From Bog-752 sp963799395 (GTDB lineage Bacteria > Actinomycetota > Thermoleophilia > UBA2241), in assembly GCA_963799395.1 (NCBI GenBank), contig CAWCWZ010000071.1, positions 102,391 through 166,390 on the forward strand: 64,000 nucleotides of DNA, read 5' to 3'. Position numbers and translations under genes: made by a program. This document shows positions 38,002 through 46,264 of the stretch, one piece after another. Below the pieces are notes generated by a model. The model was not told the origin of the DNA, did not search any database, and saw nothing but the letters and a program-made list of their open reading frames with translations. Positions within the stretch are counted from its first letter, which is position 1, and every line of letters begins with the position of its first letter.

Positions 38002-40469
38002 AGGAGGTACACCACGACGAAGATCACGACCCAGACCGCGTCGACGAAGTGCCAGTAGTAGACGGCCGCCTCGACCATGCCCGGGGTGCCGGTGCCGCGT
38101 GCGACGGCGGCCGCCGCGCCGTCCGGCTCGGCGGCCGGCCGGCGCCGCCGGTCTTGAGCGGCCCGGAACATGAGGTAGCCGAGGAGCAGCAGGCCGGCGG
38201 TGACGTGGGCGCCGTGGAGGCCCGTCAGCACGAAGAACGACTGCCCGGTGAGGCCGCTCGACAAGCCGAAGCCGGCGTGCGTGTACTCCCAGGCCTGACC
38301 GCCGAGGAACACGGCGCCCAGGACCATCGTCGCGACGAGGTAGAGGCGGAACCACGCCGTCCTGCCCTTGCGGTAGCTCGTCAGCGCATAGTGGGCGGCG
38401 ACGCCGCTCGTCATGAGGACGACGGTGTTGATGATGGGCAACGTGGTCGGCAGCCGACCGTGGATGCCCAGCGTCAGGCCGCTGTGGATGCGCAGGTGCA
38501 GGTCGGCGCCGATGAGCGCACCGAACAGGACCGTCTCCGATCCGAGGAACAGCAGGGTGCCGGCGCCCAGCGCCGTGAAGCGCTGCCGGGGCATGACCGG
38601 CGGTTCCGGCACGGTCCAGCGCGCCGACATCCACAGGCCGGCGAGGATCAGCAGCAGGGCGATGCCGAGCAGCGAGACCAGCAGGTTGGTGAGCAGGCCG
38701 ATCCCCACGATCAGGATGGCGATCGCGGTGAGGAAGGGCAGCTTGGTCCAGTGGTCGGCATGCGCCGGTTCGGCGTGCAGGGCGGTCACCTCGGCCGTCG
38801 TGTCGTAGACCGGCTGCCTGTCGCTGGCGATGGCCGGCAGCCGCTCACCGGGGTGCTTGGCATCCCAGAGGGGCAGGTCGCTGTGCACCACCGGCAGGGT
38901 GGCGAAGTTGCCGTGCGCCGGCGGTGAGCTCGTGGCCCACTCGAGGGTCCAGCCGTCCCAGGGGTCGTCGCCGGCCGGCTCGCCGACCAGGAGGCTGCGC
39001 ACGATGTTGACGACGAAGAGGATGATGCCGGCGCCGATGATGAAGGCGCCGATCCCCGAGATCAGCTCGGGTGTGTTCCAGCCGAGGTTGCCGGAGTAGG
39101 TGTACTGGTGGCGCGGCATGCCGAGCACGCCGAGCTCGTACATCGGCATGAAGGTCATGAGAAAGCCGACCAGGATGACCCAGAAGTGCCACTTGCCGAG
39201 CCGGTCGGACAGCATGCGGCCGGTCATCTTCGGGAACCAGTAGTAGACGGCCGCGAAAGCGATGAAGACGGTGCCGCCGAAGAGCACGTTGTGCAGGTGG
39301 GCGACGATGAACATCGTCTGGTTGACCTGCCAGTCGAAGGGCACCGAGGCCTGCAGCACGCCGCTGATGCCGCCGATCGTGAAGGTCGCGATCATCGCGC
39401 AGGCAAAGAGCATCGACGTCTTGAAGCGCAGCGCGCCGCCCCACATGGTCGCCAGCCAGTTGAAGATCTTCACGCCGGTCGGGATGGCGATCAGCATGCT
39501 GGTCGCCGACATGAAGGTGTTGAAGTAGGTCGGCAGGCCGGCCGTGAACATGTGGTGGGCCCACACGAGGAAGCCGAGAAAGCCGATGATCACGAGCATG
39601 AGCACCATCGTCGTGCGGCCGAACAGCGGCTTGCGCGAGAAGATCGGCACGATCTCGCTCATCATGCCGAAGGCGGGCAGGATGAGGATGTACACCTCGG
39701 GGTGGCCGAAGAACCAGAACAGGTGCTCCCAGATGATGGGATCGCCGCCGCGGGCGGGGTTGTACCAGCCGGTGTGGTAGAAGCGGTCCAGGTAGAGCAG
39801 GGCGACCGCCACCGTGAGGCTGGGGAAGGCGAACAGGATGAGGAACGAGTTGACGAAGGTGGCCTGGCAGAAGAGCGGCATGCGCAGCCAGGTCATGCCT
39901 GGGGCGCGCAGCCGCATCATGGTCATGATGAAGTTGACCGCGCCGGCCACCGAGGAGACGCCGAGCAGGCTGATGGCCACGATCCAGACGCTGACCCCGT
40001 CGTGCGGCGAGAAGGCGCGCTCGGTGAGCGGCGCGTAGCTGAACCAGCCGGTGTCGAGCACGCCGCCGTAGAGAAAGCCGGAGTACAGCAGAAGTCCGCC
40101 GAACAGGAACAGCCAGTAGCTCAGCGCGTTCAGGCGCGGGAAGGCCATGTCGCGGGCGCCGATCATGAGCGGCACCAGGTAGTTGGCGAAACCGATCAGG
40201 ATCGGCATCGCGAACAGGAAGATCATGGTGGTGCCGTGGATCGAGAAGGCCCGGTTGTAGGCCTCGGGGGAGAGCACCTTCATGCCCGGGCGGATCGTCT
40301 GGAGGCGCATGGTGATGGCGATGCTCGCGCCGATGCAGAAGAACACGAGCGAGGTGACCATGTACTGCAGGCCGACGTGCTTGTGGTCGGTGCCCATGAG
40401 CCAGGCCGCCAGGCCGTGCCGCTCGCTGCGGGCGTAGGCGAACTCCCGGGGCAGGGTGACGTCGGTCAT
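37998..40469 (-). CDS. ctaDE: cytochrome c oxidase subunit I+III fusion
   Basis: 823 residues. Residues 1-530 are subunit I: SIHGTTMIF holds a heme a His, GHPEVYILILPAFG the CuB His-Tyr pair with the D-channel Glu of A1-type oxidases, WAHHMF the other CuB ligands, and VAHLHNVLFGG the heme ligands (HLHN where HFHY is usual). EWATSSPPAHGNF ends subunit I. Two extra helices (near 590-640) lead into subunit III with LFLGSETVLFG, WEYTHAGF, GLHGAHVTAG and YYWHFVDAVWV. Fusions of I and III are known in caa3 oxidases. ATG 40,469 overlaps the ctaC stop (ATGA). Confidence 0.94.
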   Translation of the reverse strand: MTDVTLPREFAYARSERHGLAAWLMGTDHKHVGLQYMVTSLVFFCIGASIAITMRLQTIRPGMKVLSPEAYNRAFSIHGTTMIFLFAMPILIGFANYLVPLMIGARDMAFPRLNALSYWLFLFGGLLLYSGFLYGGVLDTGWFSYAPLTERAFSPHDGVSVWIVAISLLGVSSVAGAVNFIMTMMRLRAPGMTWLRMPLFCQATFVNSFLILFAFPSLTVAVALLYLDRFYHTGWYNPARGGDPIIWEHLFWFFGHPEVYILILPAFGMMSEIVPIFSRKPLFGRTTMVLMLVIIGFLGFLVWAHHMFTAGLPTYFNTFMSATSMLIAIPTGVKIFNWLATMWGGALRFKTSMLFACAMIATFTIGGISGVLQASVPFDWQVNQTMFIVAHLHNVLFGGTVFIAFAAVYYWFPKMTGRMLSDRLGKWHFWVILVGFLMTFMPMYELGVLGMPRHQYTYSGNLGWNTPELISGIGAFIIGAGIILFVVNIVRSLLVGEPAGDDPWDGWTLEWATSSPPAHGNFATLPVVHSDLPLWDAKHPGERLPAIASDRQPVYDTTAEVTALHAEPAHADHWTKLPFLTAIAILIVGIGLLTNLLVSLLGIALLLILAGLWMSARWTVPEPPVMPRQRFTALGAGTLLFLGSETVLFGALIGADLHLRIHSGLTLGIHGRLPTTLPIINTVVLMTSGVAAHYALTSYRKGRTAWFRLYLVATMVLGAVFLGGQAWEYTHAGFGLSSGLTGQSFFVLTGLHGAHVTAGLLLLGYLMFRAAQDRRRRPAAEPDGAAAAVARGTGTPGMVEAAVYYWHFVDAVWVVIFVVVYLL

Positions 40470-41488
40470 TTCAGCTCATCCAGGTAGGCGACGATCTCAC
40501 TGCGGATCTGCGGGGTGACGACGATCGTGGCATCAGCACCCCCGGCTTGACGGCGTCGGGTCGGCGATCCAGCGGTACAAGGTTCGCGGGGGTGTTCGAC
40601 AGGGTCACGGCGGCGATCGAGCTGCGGCTCGCCAGGTGCGTCAGGTCGGGACCGTACGTGCCGTTCAGGCTGGTCCCGCGGATGGTGTGGCAGCTCGAGC
40701 ACGGCAGGGCGGCCATCGCGGCGGCGCCGGCGATCGCCTGGGTCCCCGTGGGGGTGACCGCGGGCTTCATCTGGTTGGCGAACCACGCCTTGAACTGCGC
40801 CGGCGGCTGCACGATCAGCAGAAAGTGCATGTGGGCGTGCTGTATGCCGGCAGAACTGGGCGCACACCCCGAGGTAGGTGCCGGCGGTGATCGGCAGGAA
40901 GCTGATGTGGTTCACGGTACCGGGGATCATCTGCACCTTGCCGGTGACCTGGGGGCACGAGAACTGATGGATCACGTCGGCCGACAGCAGGTCGGCCGTG
41001 ATCGCGGTGCCGGCCGGCAGGTGGATCTCGTTGGCCGTCTGGAAGTCGGCCCCGGCGTAGCTGACCTGCCACCACCACTGATGTCCGGTGACCGTCAGGC
41101 TGACGTTCTCCGGTCCTCCGATGAGCTTGCCGGTGGTCATCATGGTGAGGGCGAAGAGGACGGCGACGATGACCGCGGGGATCGCCGTCCAGAGCACCTC
41201 GATGGTCGTGTTGCCCCGCGTGCGGCTGGCCTCGGCTTCGGTCCGGTGGCGGAAGCGGATGACGACGTAGGCCAGCAGCGACCACACGGTGATGAGCACG
41301 ACGCTCAGGATGGCGAACATCGTGTAGGTGAGCACGGCGATGTCGTGGGCGCCGGCGCTGTGCGTCTGGAACATGCCGGGCGACTTTGACGCGCAGCCGG
41401 CCAGGCCGACGGCGATGGCGGCCAGGAACGCGGCGCGCAGCACGATCGCGCGCCGCGTGTGCCGGGAGACGACTCTGTCGTGGCTCAT
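40466..41488 (-). CDS. ctaC: caa3-type cytochrome c oxidase subunit II with C-terminal cytochrome c (two indels)
   Basis: About 340 residues. A lipoprotein signal (VGLAGCASK) is followed by two membrane helices, the CuA domain and a cytochrome c domain. After correcting an extra C near 40,852 the CuA site reads CAQFCGIQHAHM, with Gln replacing the usual Glu. The heme site is CSSCH and a missing base near 40,527 restores VLMPTIVVTPQIRSEIVAYLDELK only as fragments VLMP and TIVVTPQIR. A tethered cytochrome c defines the caa3 type. ATG 41,488 overlaps the ctaB stop. Confidence 0.92.
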   Translation of the reverse strand: MSHDRVVSRHTRRAIVLRAAFLAAIAVGLAGCASKSPGMFQTHSAGAHDIAVLTYTMFAILSVVLITVWSLLAYVVIRFRHRTEAEASRTRGNTTIEVLWTAIPAVIVAVLFALTMMTTGKLIGGPENVSLTVTGHQWWWQVSYAGADFQTANEIHLPAGTAITADLLSADVIHQFSCPQVTGKVQMIPGTVNHISFLPITAGTYLGVCAQFCRHTARPHALSADRAAAGAVQGVVRQPDEARGHPHGDPGDRRRRRDGRPAVLELPHHPRDQPERHVRSRPDAPGEPQLDRRRDPVEHPREPCTAGSPTRRRQAGGADATIVVTPQIRSEIVAYLDELK

Positions 41489-42408
41489 GGGCGCGCCAGC
41501 CTTTCGACGACCATCGCGACGAGGATCGCCGCGAGGTACGGTCCCGAGAGTTTGTAGAGCAGGTAGGCGGTCGTCGGCCGCCGGCGGCGGGCGAGCTCGC
41601 CGGCAACGAGCAGGAAGGCGGCGCCGGCGGGCACGGCGACGAGCAGGTAGGTCGCGCCGTAGGAACCGGCAACGACCGGCGCCATGGTGAGCGCGACGAG
41701 GACGGCGGCGGCGGCGAGGATCATCCTCGCCGCCGCCGCCTCGCCCAGGACCACGGGTGGCGTGGGCACGCCCGAGGCCACGTAGTCGTCCTGCAGGGCG
41801 AAGGCCAGCGCCCAGAAGTGGGGCGGCGACCAGACGGCGATCAGGGCGCAGAGAAAGACGATCTGGCCCGACAGGCCACCGCCGGCGGCCGTCCAGCCGA
41901 TCAGGGCGGGGAAGATGCCGGCAAGCCCTCCGGGCAGAGAGCTGAACGCCGTGCGCGGCTTGATCAGCAGGGTGTAGACGAGCACGTACCAGGCGGCGCC
42001 GGCGGCCGCGAGACCGGCGGCCGCGGCGCCGCCGCAGGCCCACACCGCGGCCACTCCGGCGACGGTCGTGAGCAGGCCGAACGCGAGCGCCGCGCGTGGC
42101 GTCACCGTGCCGGCGGCGGTCGGCCGCCGGCGGGTGCGGGTCATGCGGGCGTCGAGCTCGCGCTCGAGGCAGTTGTTCAAGGCGGCGGCGCCCCCGACCG
42201 TGAGGGCCGAAGAGGCCACGATGGCGAGTGTCAAGGCCGGACCGACGGGACCGGCCAGCACGGTCGCCACCAGCACGGTGAGGGCGAACAGGGCGACGAT
42301 CCTGGGCTTGGTGATCCGCGCCAGGGTCACGCTCCAGCCGACGGCGCGCAGGACGGACTCGCGGCCGCGGCCGAGCGCCGGCGCGCGGCGGTCGGCCACC
42401 CAGCTCAT
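41485..42408 (-). CDS. ctaB: protoheme IX farnesyltransferase (heme O synthase)
   Basis: 307 residues, nine membrane helices of the UbiA prenyltransferase family. The first Asp-rich loop is NNCLERELDARM followed by RTRRRP; the second site lies in ALAFALQDDYVASG. It makes heme O, the precursor of the heme A needed by the oxidase encoded next. ATG 42,408 overlaps the qcrB stop (ATGA). Heme A synthase (ctaA) is not in the window. Confidence 0.94.
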   Translation of the reverse strand: MSWVADRRAPALGRGRESVLRAVGWSVTLARITKPRIVALFALTVLVATVLAGPVGPALTLAIVASSALTVGGAAALNNCLERELDARMTRTRRRPTAAGTVTPRAALAFGLLTTVAGVAAVWACGGAAAAGLAAAGAAWYVLVYTLLIKPRTAFSSLPGGLAGIFPALIGWTAAGGGLSGQIVFLCALIAVWSPPHFWALAFALQDDYVASGVPTPPVVLGEAAAARMILAAAAVLVALTMAPVVAGSYGATYLLVAVPAGAAFLLVAGELARRRRPTTAYLLYKLSGPYLAAILVAMVVERLARP

Positions 42409-43772
42409 GCCGACACCTCGCCGGCGACGGCCAGATGCCGGTGGCGGAACACCGCGTAGACGAGCAGACCGACGACGAACGGCAGGCCGACCGTCAGGCC
42501 CTGCATGACTGCGAGCAGCGTCGGCAGACTCCAGTGGAAGGCGGCCGCGAACACGTCGTCGCCGCCGGCCAGCAGGAGCATGGTGAAGAAGGTCAGCAGG
42601 CCGGCGCCGATGGCCGTCCGTCCGGGCCGGTCGCGCGGCGTCTGGAGCACGTTGTGCAGCTCGTCGTCGCGCATGACGAGGCCGTCGAGCCACGGCCACA
42701 TGAACAGAAAGCCGGCGACGATGCCGGGCAGCAGGGCGGCCGGCCAGAACAGGCCGGGCAGCAGAAAGCCGCCGATGTGGATGTCCCAGGCGGGGGTCAT
42801 GCGGACGGCGCCCTCGAGCCAGCCGGTGTACCAGTCGGGCTGGGCGAAGCTCGTCGAGTCCCACGGCCGGTAGGGTCCGTAGAGCCAGACCGGGTTGATC
42901 TGCAGGAAACCGCCCATGGCCGTGAGCAGCCCGGAGACCAGGAGCAGGTAGCCCGTCGTGCGCAGCGCGTAGGCGGGCACCATCGGCGTGCCGACGATGG
43001 TGCGGTCGCTGCGCCGGCGTCCGGGGTACTGCGTGTGGCGCTGGATCCAGAGCAGGCCCATGTGGGCGCCGAGCAGGCCGGCGATGGCGCCCGGCACGAG
43101 CAGGATGTGGATGGCGTAGATGCGGGGGATGAGCCCCGTCGTGGGGAAATCGCCGCCGAAGAGCAGCGAGGCCAGGTTCGGACCGATCAGCGGGATCGAC
43201 TGGGTGATCGAATAGGCGATGCGCAGGCCGGTGCCCGACAGCAGATCGTCGGGCAGAGAGTAGCCGAACACGCCGTTCACGAACACCAGGCTCAGCAGAC
43301 TGAGGCCGATCACCCAGTTGAGGCGCCGCGGCCGGCGATAGGCGCCGGTGAAGAACATGCGGAACAGGTGGAGGACGAGCGTCGCCGCGAACACCAGGGC
43401 GGCCCAGTGGTGGACCTGGCGGATGACGAGGCCGGCGCGCACGTCGAAGCTCAGGCGCACGACCGAGTTGTAGGCCTCGGACATGGTCACGCCGTAGAGC
43501 GGCTTGTAGCTCCCCAGGTACACGGTCGGGGCGGCCGAGGCCTTGAAGAAGAGGCACATGTACACGCCGGTGATCACCAGGATGACGAAGCAGTAGAGGG
43601 CGATCTCGCCGAAGAAGAACGACCAGTCGTCGGGGAAGATGTGGCGCAGCTCCTGGCGGATGAGGCCGCCGCCGCCCGTCGTGTTGTCGAGCCAGCGCGC
43701 GACGCGCCGGTACCGGTCGCGCGGCAGGCGGAAGGCGTGGGTCAGGGAGCGCTGGAGCCGGTTCTCAGGCAT
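42405..43772 (-). CDS. qcrB: cytochrome bc1 complex cytochrome b subunit
   Basis: 455 residues in a single actinobacterial-type cytochrome b. Heme-ligand pairs are in HHWAALVFAATLVLHLF and HILLVPGAIAGLLGAH. The Qo motif is PDWYTGW in place of PEWY, as in actinobacteria. ATG 43,772 overlaps the Rieske gene end by 8 nt, and its stop overlaps ctaB. Confidence 0.95.
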   Translation of the reverse strand: MPENRLQRSLTHAFRLPRDRYRRVARWLDNTTGGGGLIRQELRHIFPDDWSFFFGEIALYCFVILVITGVYMCLFFKASAAPTVYLGSYKPLYGVTMSEAYNSVVRLSFDVRAGLVIRQVHHWAALVFAATLVLHLFRMFFTGAYRRPRRLNWVIGLSLLSLVFVNGVFGYSLPDDLLSGTGLRIAYSITQSIPLIGPNLASLLFGGDFPTTGLIPRIYAIHILLVPGAIAGLLGAHMGLLWIQRHTQYPGRRRSDRTIVGTPMVPAYALRTTGYLLLVSGLLTAMGGFLQINPVWLYGPYRPWDSTSFAQPDWYTGWLEGAVRMTPAWDIHIGGFLLPGLFWPAALLPGIVAGFLFMWPWLDGLVMRDDELHNVLQTPRDRPGRTAIGAGLLTFFTMLLLAGGDDVFAAAFHWSLPTLLAVMQGLTVGLPFVVGLLVYAVFRHRHLAVAGEVSA

Positions 43773-45531
43773 AGAGGTTCCAGAAGCCGGGGCCGATGGG
43801 CTGGTCGAAGTCGCGCTGAGCGACGAGGTAACCGTTGGCGTCGATCGAGAGCGGCAGCTGGGGCAGCGGGCGCGACGCCGGGCCGGCCACCGGCCGGCAG
43901 CCGTCGCGCAGGTCGAAGGTCGACTGGTGGCAGGGGCACAGGAGCTTCTGGGCTTCGTCTTCGTACTGAGCCACGGCGCAGCCGGCGTGAGTGCAGACCC
44001 GGGAGTAGGCGTAGAAGCCGTCCGGGCTCCAGGTCTCGCGTCCGGGCAGCGGCGCGAGGCCGGCCAGGTGCAGCAGCGCCACCTGCGAGTCGGCGGCGTC
44101 GGTGTGGCCTTCGGGGAAGGCCACCAGTACGCCGCCGCCGGAAAGCGCGTCGCGCGTGATGGGCACCCCGTCGCTGGTCACGAGGCGGGAACCGGGTCTC
44201 CAGGCCGTGGTGAAGAGGCCGCGCGACTTGGGCCCCAGCGAGGCCGCGAGCGCGAGCTGGCTGAGCCCCAGAACAGCCGCGGCGCCGATCAGGAGCGTCG
44301 TCAGGAACCGTCGCCGCGTCAGCACCGCGGCGCTGCCCGCCAGGGCGTCGCCGAGCGCCGCCGGCACGTCGGCCGGGGGGCCGCCCGACGCCGCCGCGTC
44401 CGCTTCGGGAGGCAGCGGATAGCGGCCCACCTCGACCTCGTCGCTCGTCAGGTCGCGGCCCCAGTAAGCGAGGGCGAAGCCGAGCCCGAGAAAGCCCAGG
44501 GCCAGCGTCCCGCCGAGCTTCTGTGAGTTGTTGCCGACGACGAAGAAGGCGACGAAGCCGACGGCGCCGGCGATGGCGACGAGGAGCCCGATCGCGGCCG
44601 GCCAGCCGGGCGCGGCCGGCAGTCTGTCCGCCGCGGCTTCGTCCGCCCGCTCGGCGGCCCCGGTCGCCCTTGCCTCGGGACTCGCGCCGGCGGCGCTCGT
44701 CGTGGCGCCGGCGGGGCCGGTCTCGGCCGTCTCGGCGCCCTTCACCGTGCCCTTGCCCCAGGCCAGCCACACGGCCACGAGGACCAGCAGGCCGAGGCCG
44801 GCAAAAGCCGCCAGCCCCTCGGGGACCGGCCCGATGTAGCCCAGCCCCCAGCCGCCCGGCGACGGCGGCGAGTGGAGCGTCTCGACGTAGAGCGCGACCG
44901 CGGCCTGCTGGCGCACGTCGAACGTGGTGCCGGCGAAGATCGGCATGTTGCCGCGGCCCAGGATCATGGCGGCGAGCGCCTCGGCGGGAGGGAAGTCGGC
45001 GAGCGAGGGCGCGTTGCGGCCCTGGCTCAGCGCCCCGCCGCGTCCCGTCGAGCTGTGGCAGCCGGAGCAGTACAGACGGAACAGCTCACCGCCCTGGGCG
45101 ACCGTCGCGGTGCGGGCGGCCGGAGCGGCGATCTGTGTGGCGACGTAGTCCGAGACGGCGGCGACCTGAGCGGCGGAGAGCTGGGGGAAGGCCGGCATGG
45201 AGATGCCGCCTCGGGTGACCATGCCGGCGACCAGGCTGGGAAACGCGTCGGCCTGCTGGTTCGGCCCGATGTACCCCTGACCGTGATCGCCGTGGCAGCC
45301 CGCACAGTTGGCGGCGAAGATGGCGGCGCCGGTCCCCCCGCCGGAGGTTCCGTCGAGAGGACTCGGGGAGACTGCCGTGACCGGCGTGGCCGCCGGGCCG
45401 GCAGGCGCCGAGGGCGCCGGCGAGGCGCTCGGGCCGGCGGCCCTGACGGCCGCCGGCAGCACGATCGCCACGGCGACTGCGGCTACGAGCAGCAGGGCGG
45501 CGAGACGGCCGTGACGGGAGACGCGCGACAT
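43765..45531 (-). CDS. qcrC-qcrA: diheme cytochrome c (QcrC) and Rieske protein (QcrA) in one open frame
   Basis: 588 residues as written. Residues 1-30 are a signal anchor; CAGCH (76-80) and CSGCH (155-159) bind two c-hemes; a helix at 240-258 matches the QcrC anchor. Two or three helices (310-360) and an RRRFL twin-arginine-like motif at 416-420 precede the Rieske domain with CTHAGC (513-518) and CPCHQS (532-537). Deleting one T near 44,760 would end QcrC as WLAGARAR with a GTGA overlap onto a QcrA GTG start at 44,745, the normal actinobacterial arrangement. Both models remain open; I lean to two proteins. ATG 45,531 is coupled to nuoA (TGATG). Confidence 0.88.
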   Translation of the reverse strand: MSRVSRHGRLAALLLVAAVAVAIVLPAAVRAAGPSASPAPSAPAGPAATPVTAVSPSPLDGTSGGGTGAAIFAANCAGCHGDHGQGYIGPNQQADAFPSLVAGMVTRGGISMPAFPQLSAAQVAAVSDYVATQIAAPAARTATVAQGGELFRLYCSGCHSSTGRGGALSQGRNAPSLADFPPAEALAAMILGRGNMPIFAGTTFDVRQQAAVALYVETLHSPPSPGGWGLGYIGPVPEGLAAFAGLGLLVLVAVWLAWGKGTVKGAETAETGPAGATTSAAGASPEARATGAAERADEAAADRLPAAPGWPAAIGLLVAIAGAVGFVAFFVVGNNSQKLGGTLALGFLGLGFALAYWGRDLTSDEVEVGRYPLPPEADAAASGGPPADVPAALGDALAGSAAVLTRRRFLTTLLIGAAAVLGLSQLALAASLGPKSRGLFTTAWRPGSRLVTSDGVPITRDALSGGGVLVAFPEGHTDAADSQVALLHLAGLAPLPGRETWSPDGFYAYSRVCTHAGCAVAQYEDEAQKLLCPCHQSTFDLRDGCRPVAGPASRPLPQLPLSIDANGYLVAQRDFDQPIGPGFWNLYA

Positions 45532-45950
45532 CAGAGCCCCTGACGGCGCCGGCGCCGCAGTCGGGAGCTCGTGCCCCAGTCGAGGGCGCCGAGACGCCAC
45601 AGGTAGATGAGGCCGGCCAGCAACAGCAGGATGAAGACCAGCGCCTCGAAGTACCCGCGCCAGCCCGACTGGCGCAGGCCGACCGCCCAGGCGAAGATGA
45701 ACACCGCTTCGAGGTCGAAGACCACGAAGAACACGGCGATCTCGTAGAACTCGATCGAGAAGCGTCGGGGCAGCGGGCCGGCCGGCGGCAGGCCGGATTC
45801 GTAGCGGGTGCCGGTCGTCAGATCACGGTGTCGCTGGCCCAGGACGGCGGCCAGGCCGATCATGGACGCGGCGACGACGACGGCGAGGACGGCGTAGACG
45901 AGAAAGGGCCACCCGGCTCCGCTCACTGCCTCGACCACACTCGACCCCAC
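45531..45950 (-). CDS. nuoA: NADH-quinone oxidoreductase subunit A
   Basis: About 139 residues, three membrane helices. YESGLPPAGPLPRRFSIEFY and FVVFDLEAVFIFAWAV (core FDLEAVF) identify NuoA. The start is probably GTG 45,950; another GTG five codons on is possible. It is the first gene of the super-operon and is separated from nuoB by 7.5 kb of complex III and IV genes, yet its stop overlaps the next gene (TGATG). Confidence 0.93.
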   Translation of the reverse strand: MGSSVVEAVSGAGWPFLVYAVLAVVVAASMIGLAAVLGQRHRDLTTGTRYESGLPPAGPLPRRFSIEFYEIAVFFVVFDLEAVFIFAWAVGLRQSGWRGYFEALVFILLLLAGLIYLWRLGALDWGTSSRLRRRRRQGL

Positions 45951-46264
45951 CCTCGACCCCCTGTGTGCCAGACACGGCTCCGGCTACCCTCGTTCGCGCC
46001 TGCAGACACCGTTCGAGACAGGTGTCGCGGACTCGTCGGGTAGTAGCCAACAGGCTCAAAACGACTTCGTCCAGCGTTGCGCCCGGAGGCCGGCCCACGC
46101 GACGGAGGTCGTGCCGGCCGGCACGGGCGTTCCCAGGCCCTGCTTTGGGAACTCCCTTTAGAGGGTAAGAGCCCTCGAAATCCGGGCGCGGGAGCGGGTC
46201 CGTCGAGACGGGCGCGACACGACTCCCGGCCTGCTTACTGACACGTCATCCGCGCGGAGGGCTC
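45951..46264. promoter_or_regulatory. divergent promoter region of the respiratory operon and MFS gene
   Basis: 314 bp without a gene. It must hold the promoter of the 22.5-kb nuo-qcr-cta unit (minus) and the MFS gene (plus). Two short inverted repeats are visible: GTTCCCA/TGGGAAC at 46,129-46,152 with a 10-nt loop, and GAGGG/CCCTC at 46,161-46,176. They could be operators or weak hairpins. I could not assign convincing -35/-10 boxes. Confidence 0.5.

Noticed and set aside
23409..45950. Overlaps in the respiratory operon as programmed frameshift sites
   Set aside because: The 1-8 nt overlaps all have normal stop and start codons, and no slippery heptamers were seen; they are ordinary translational coupling.
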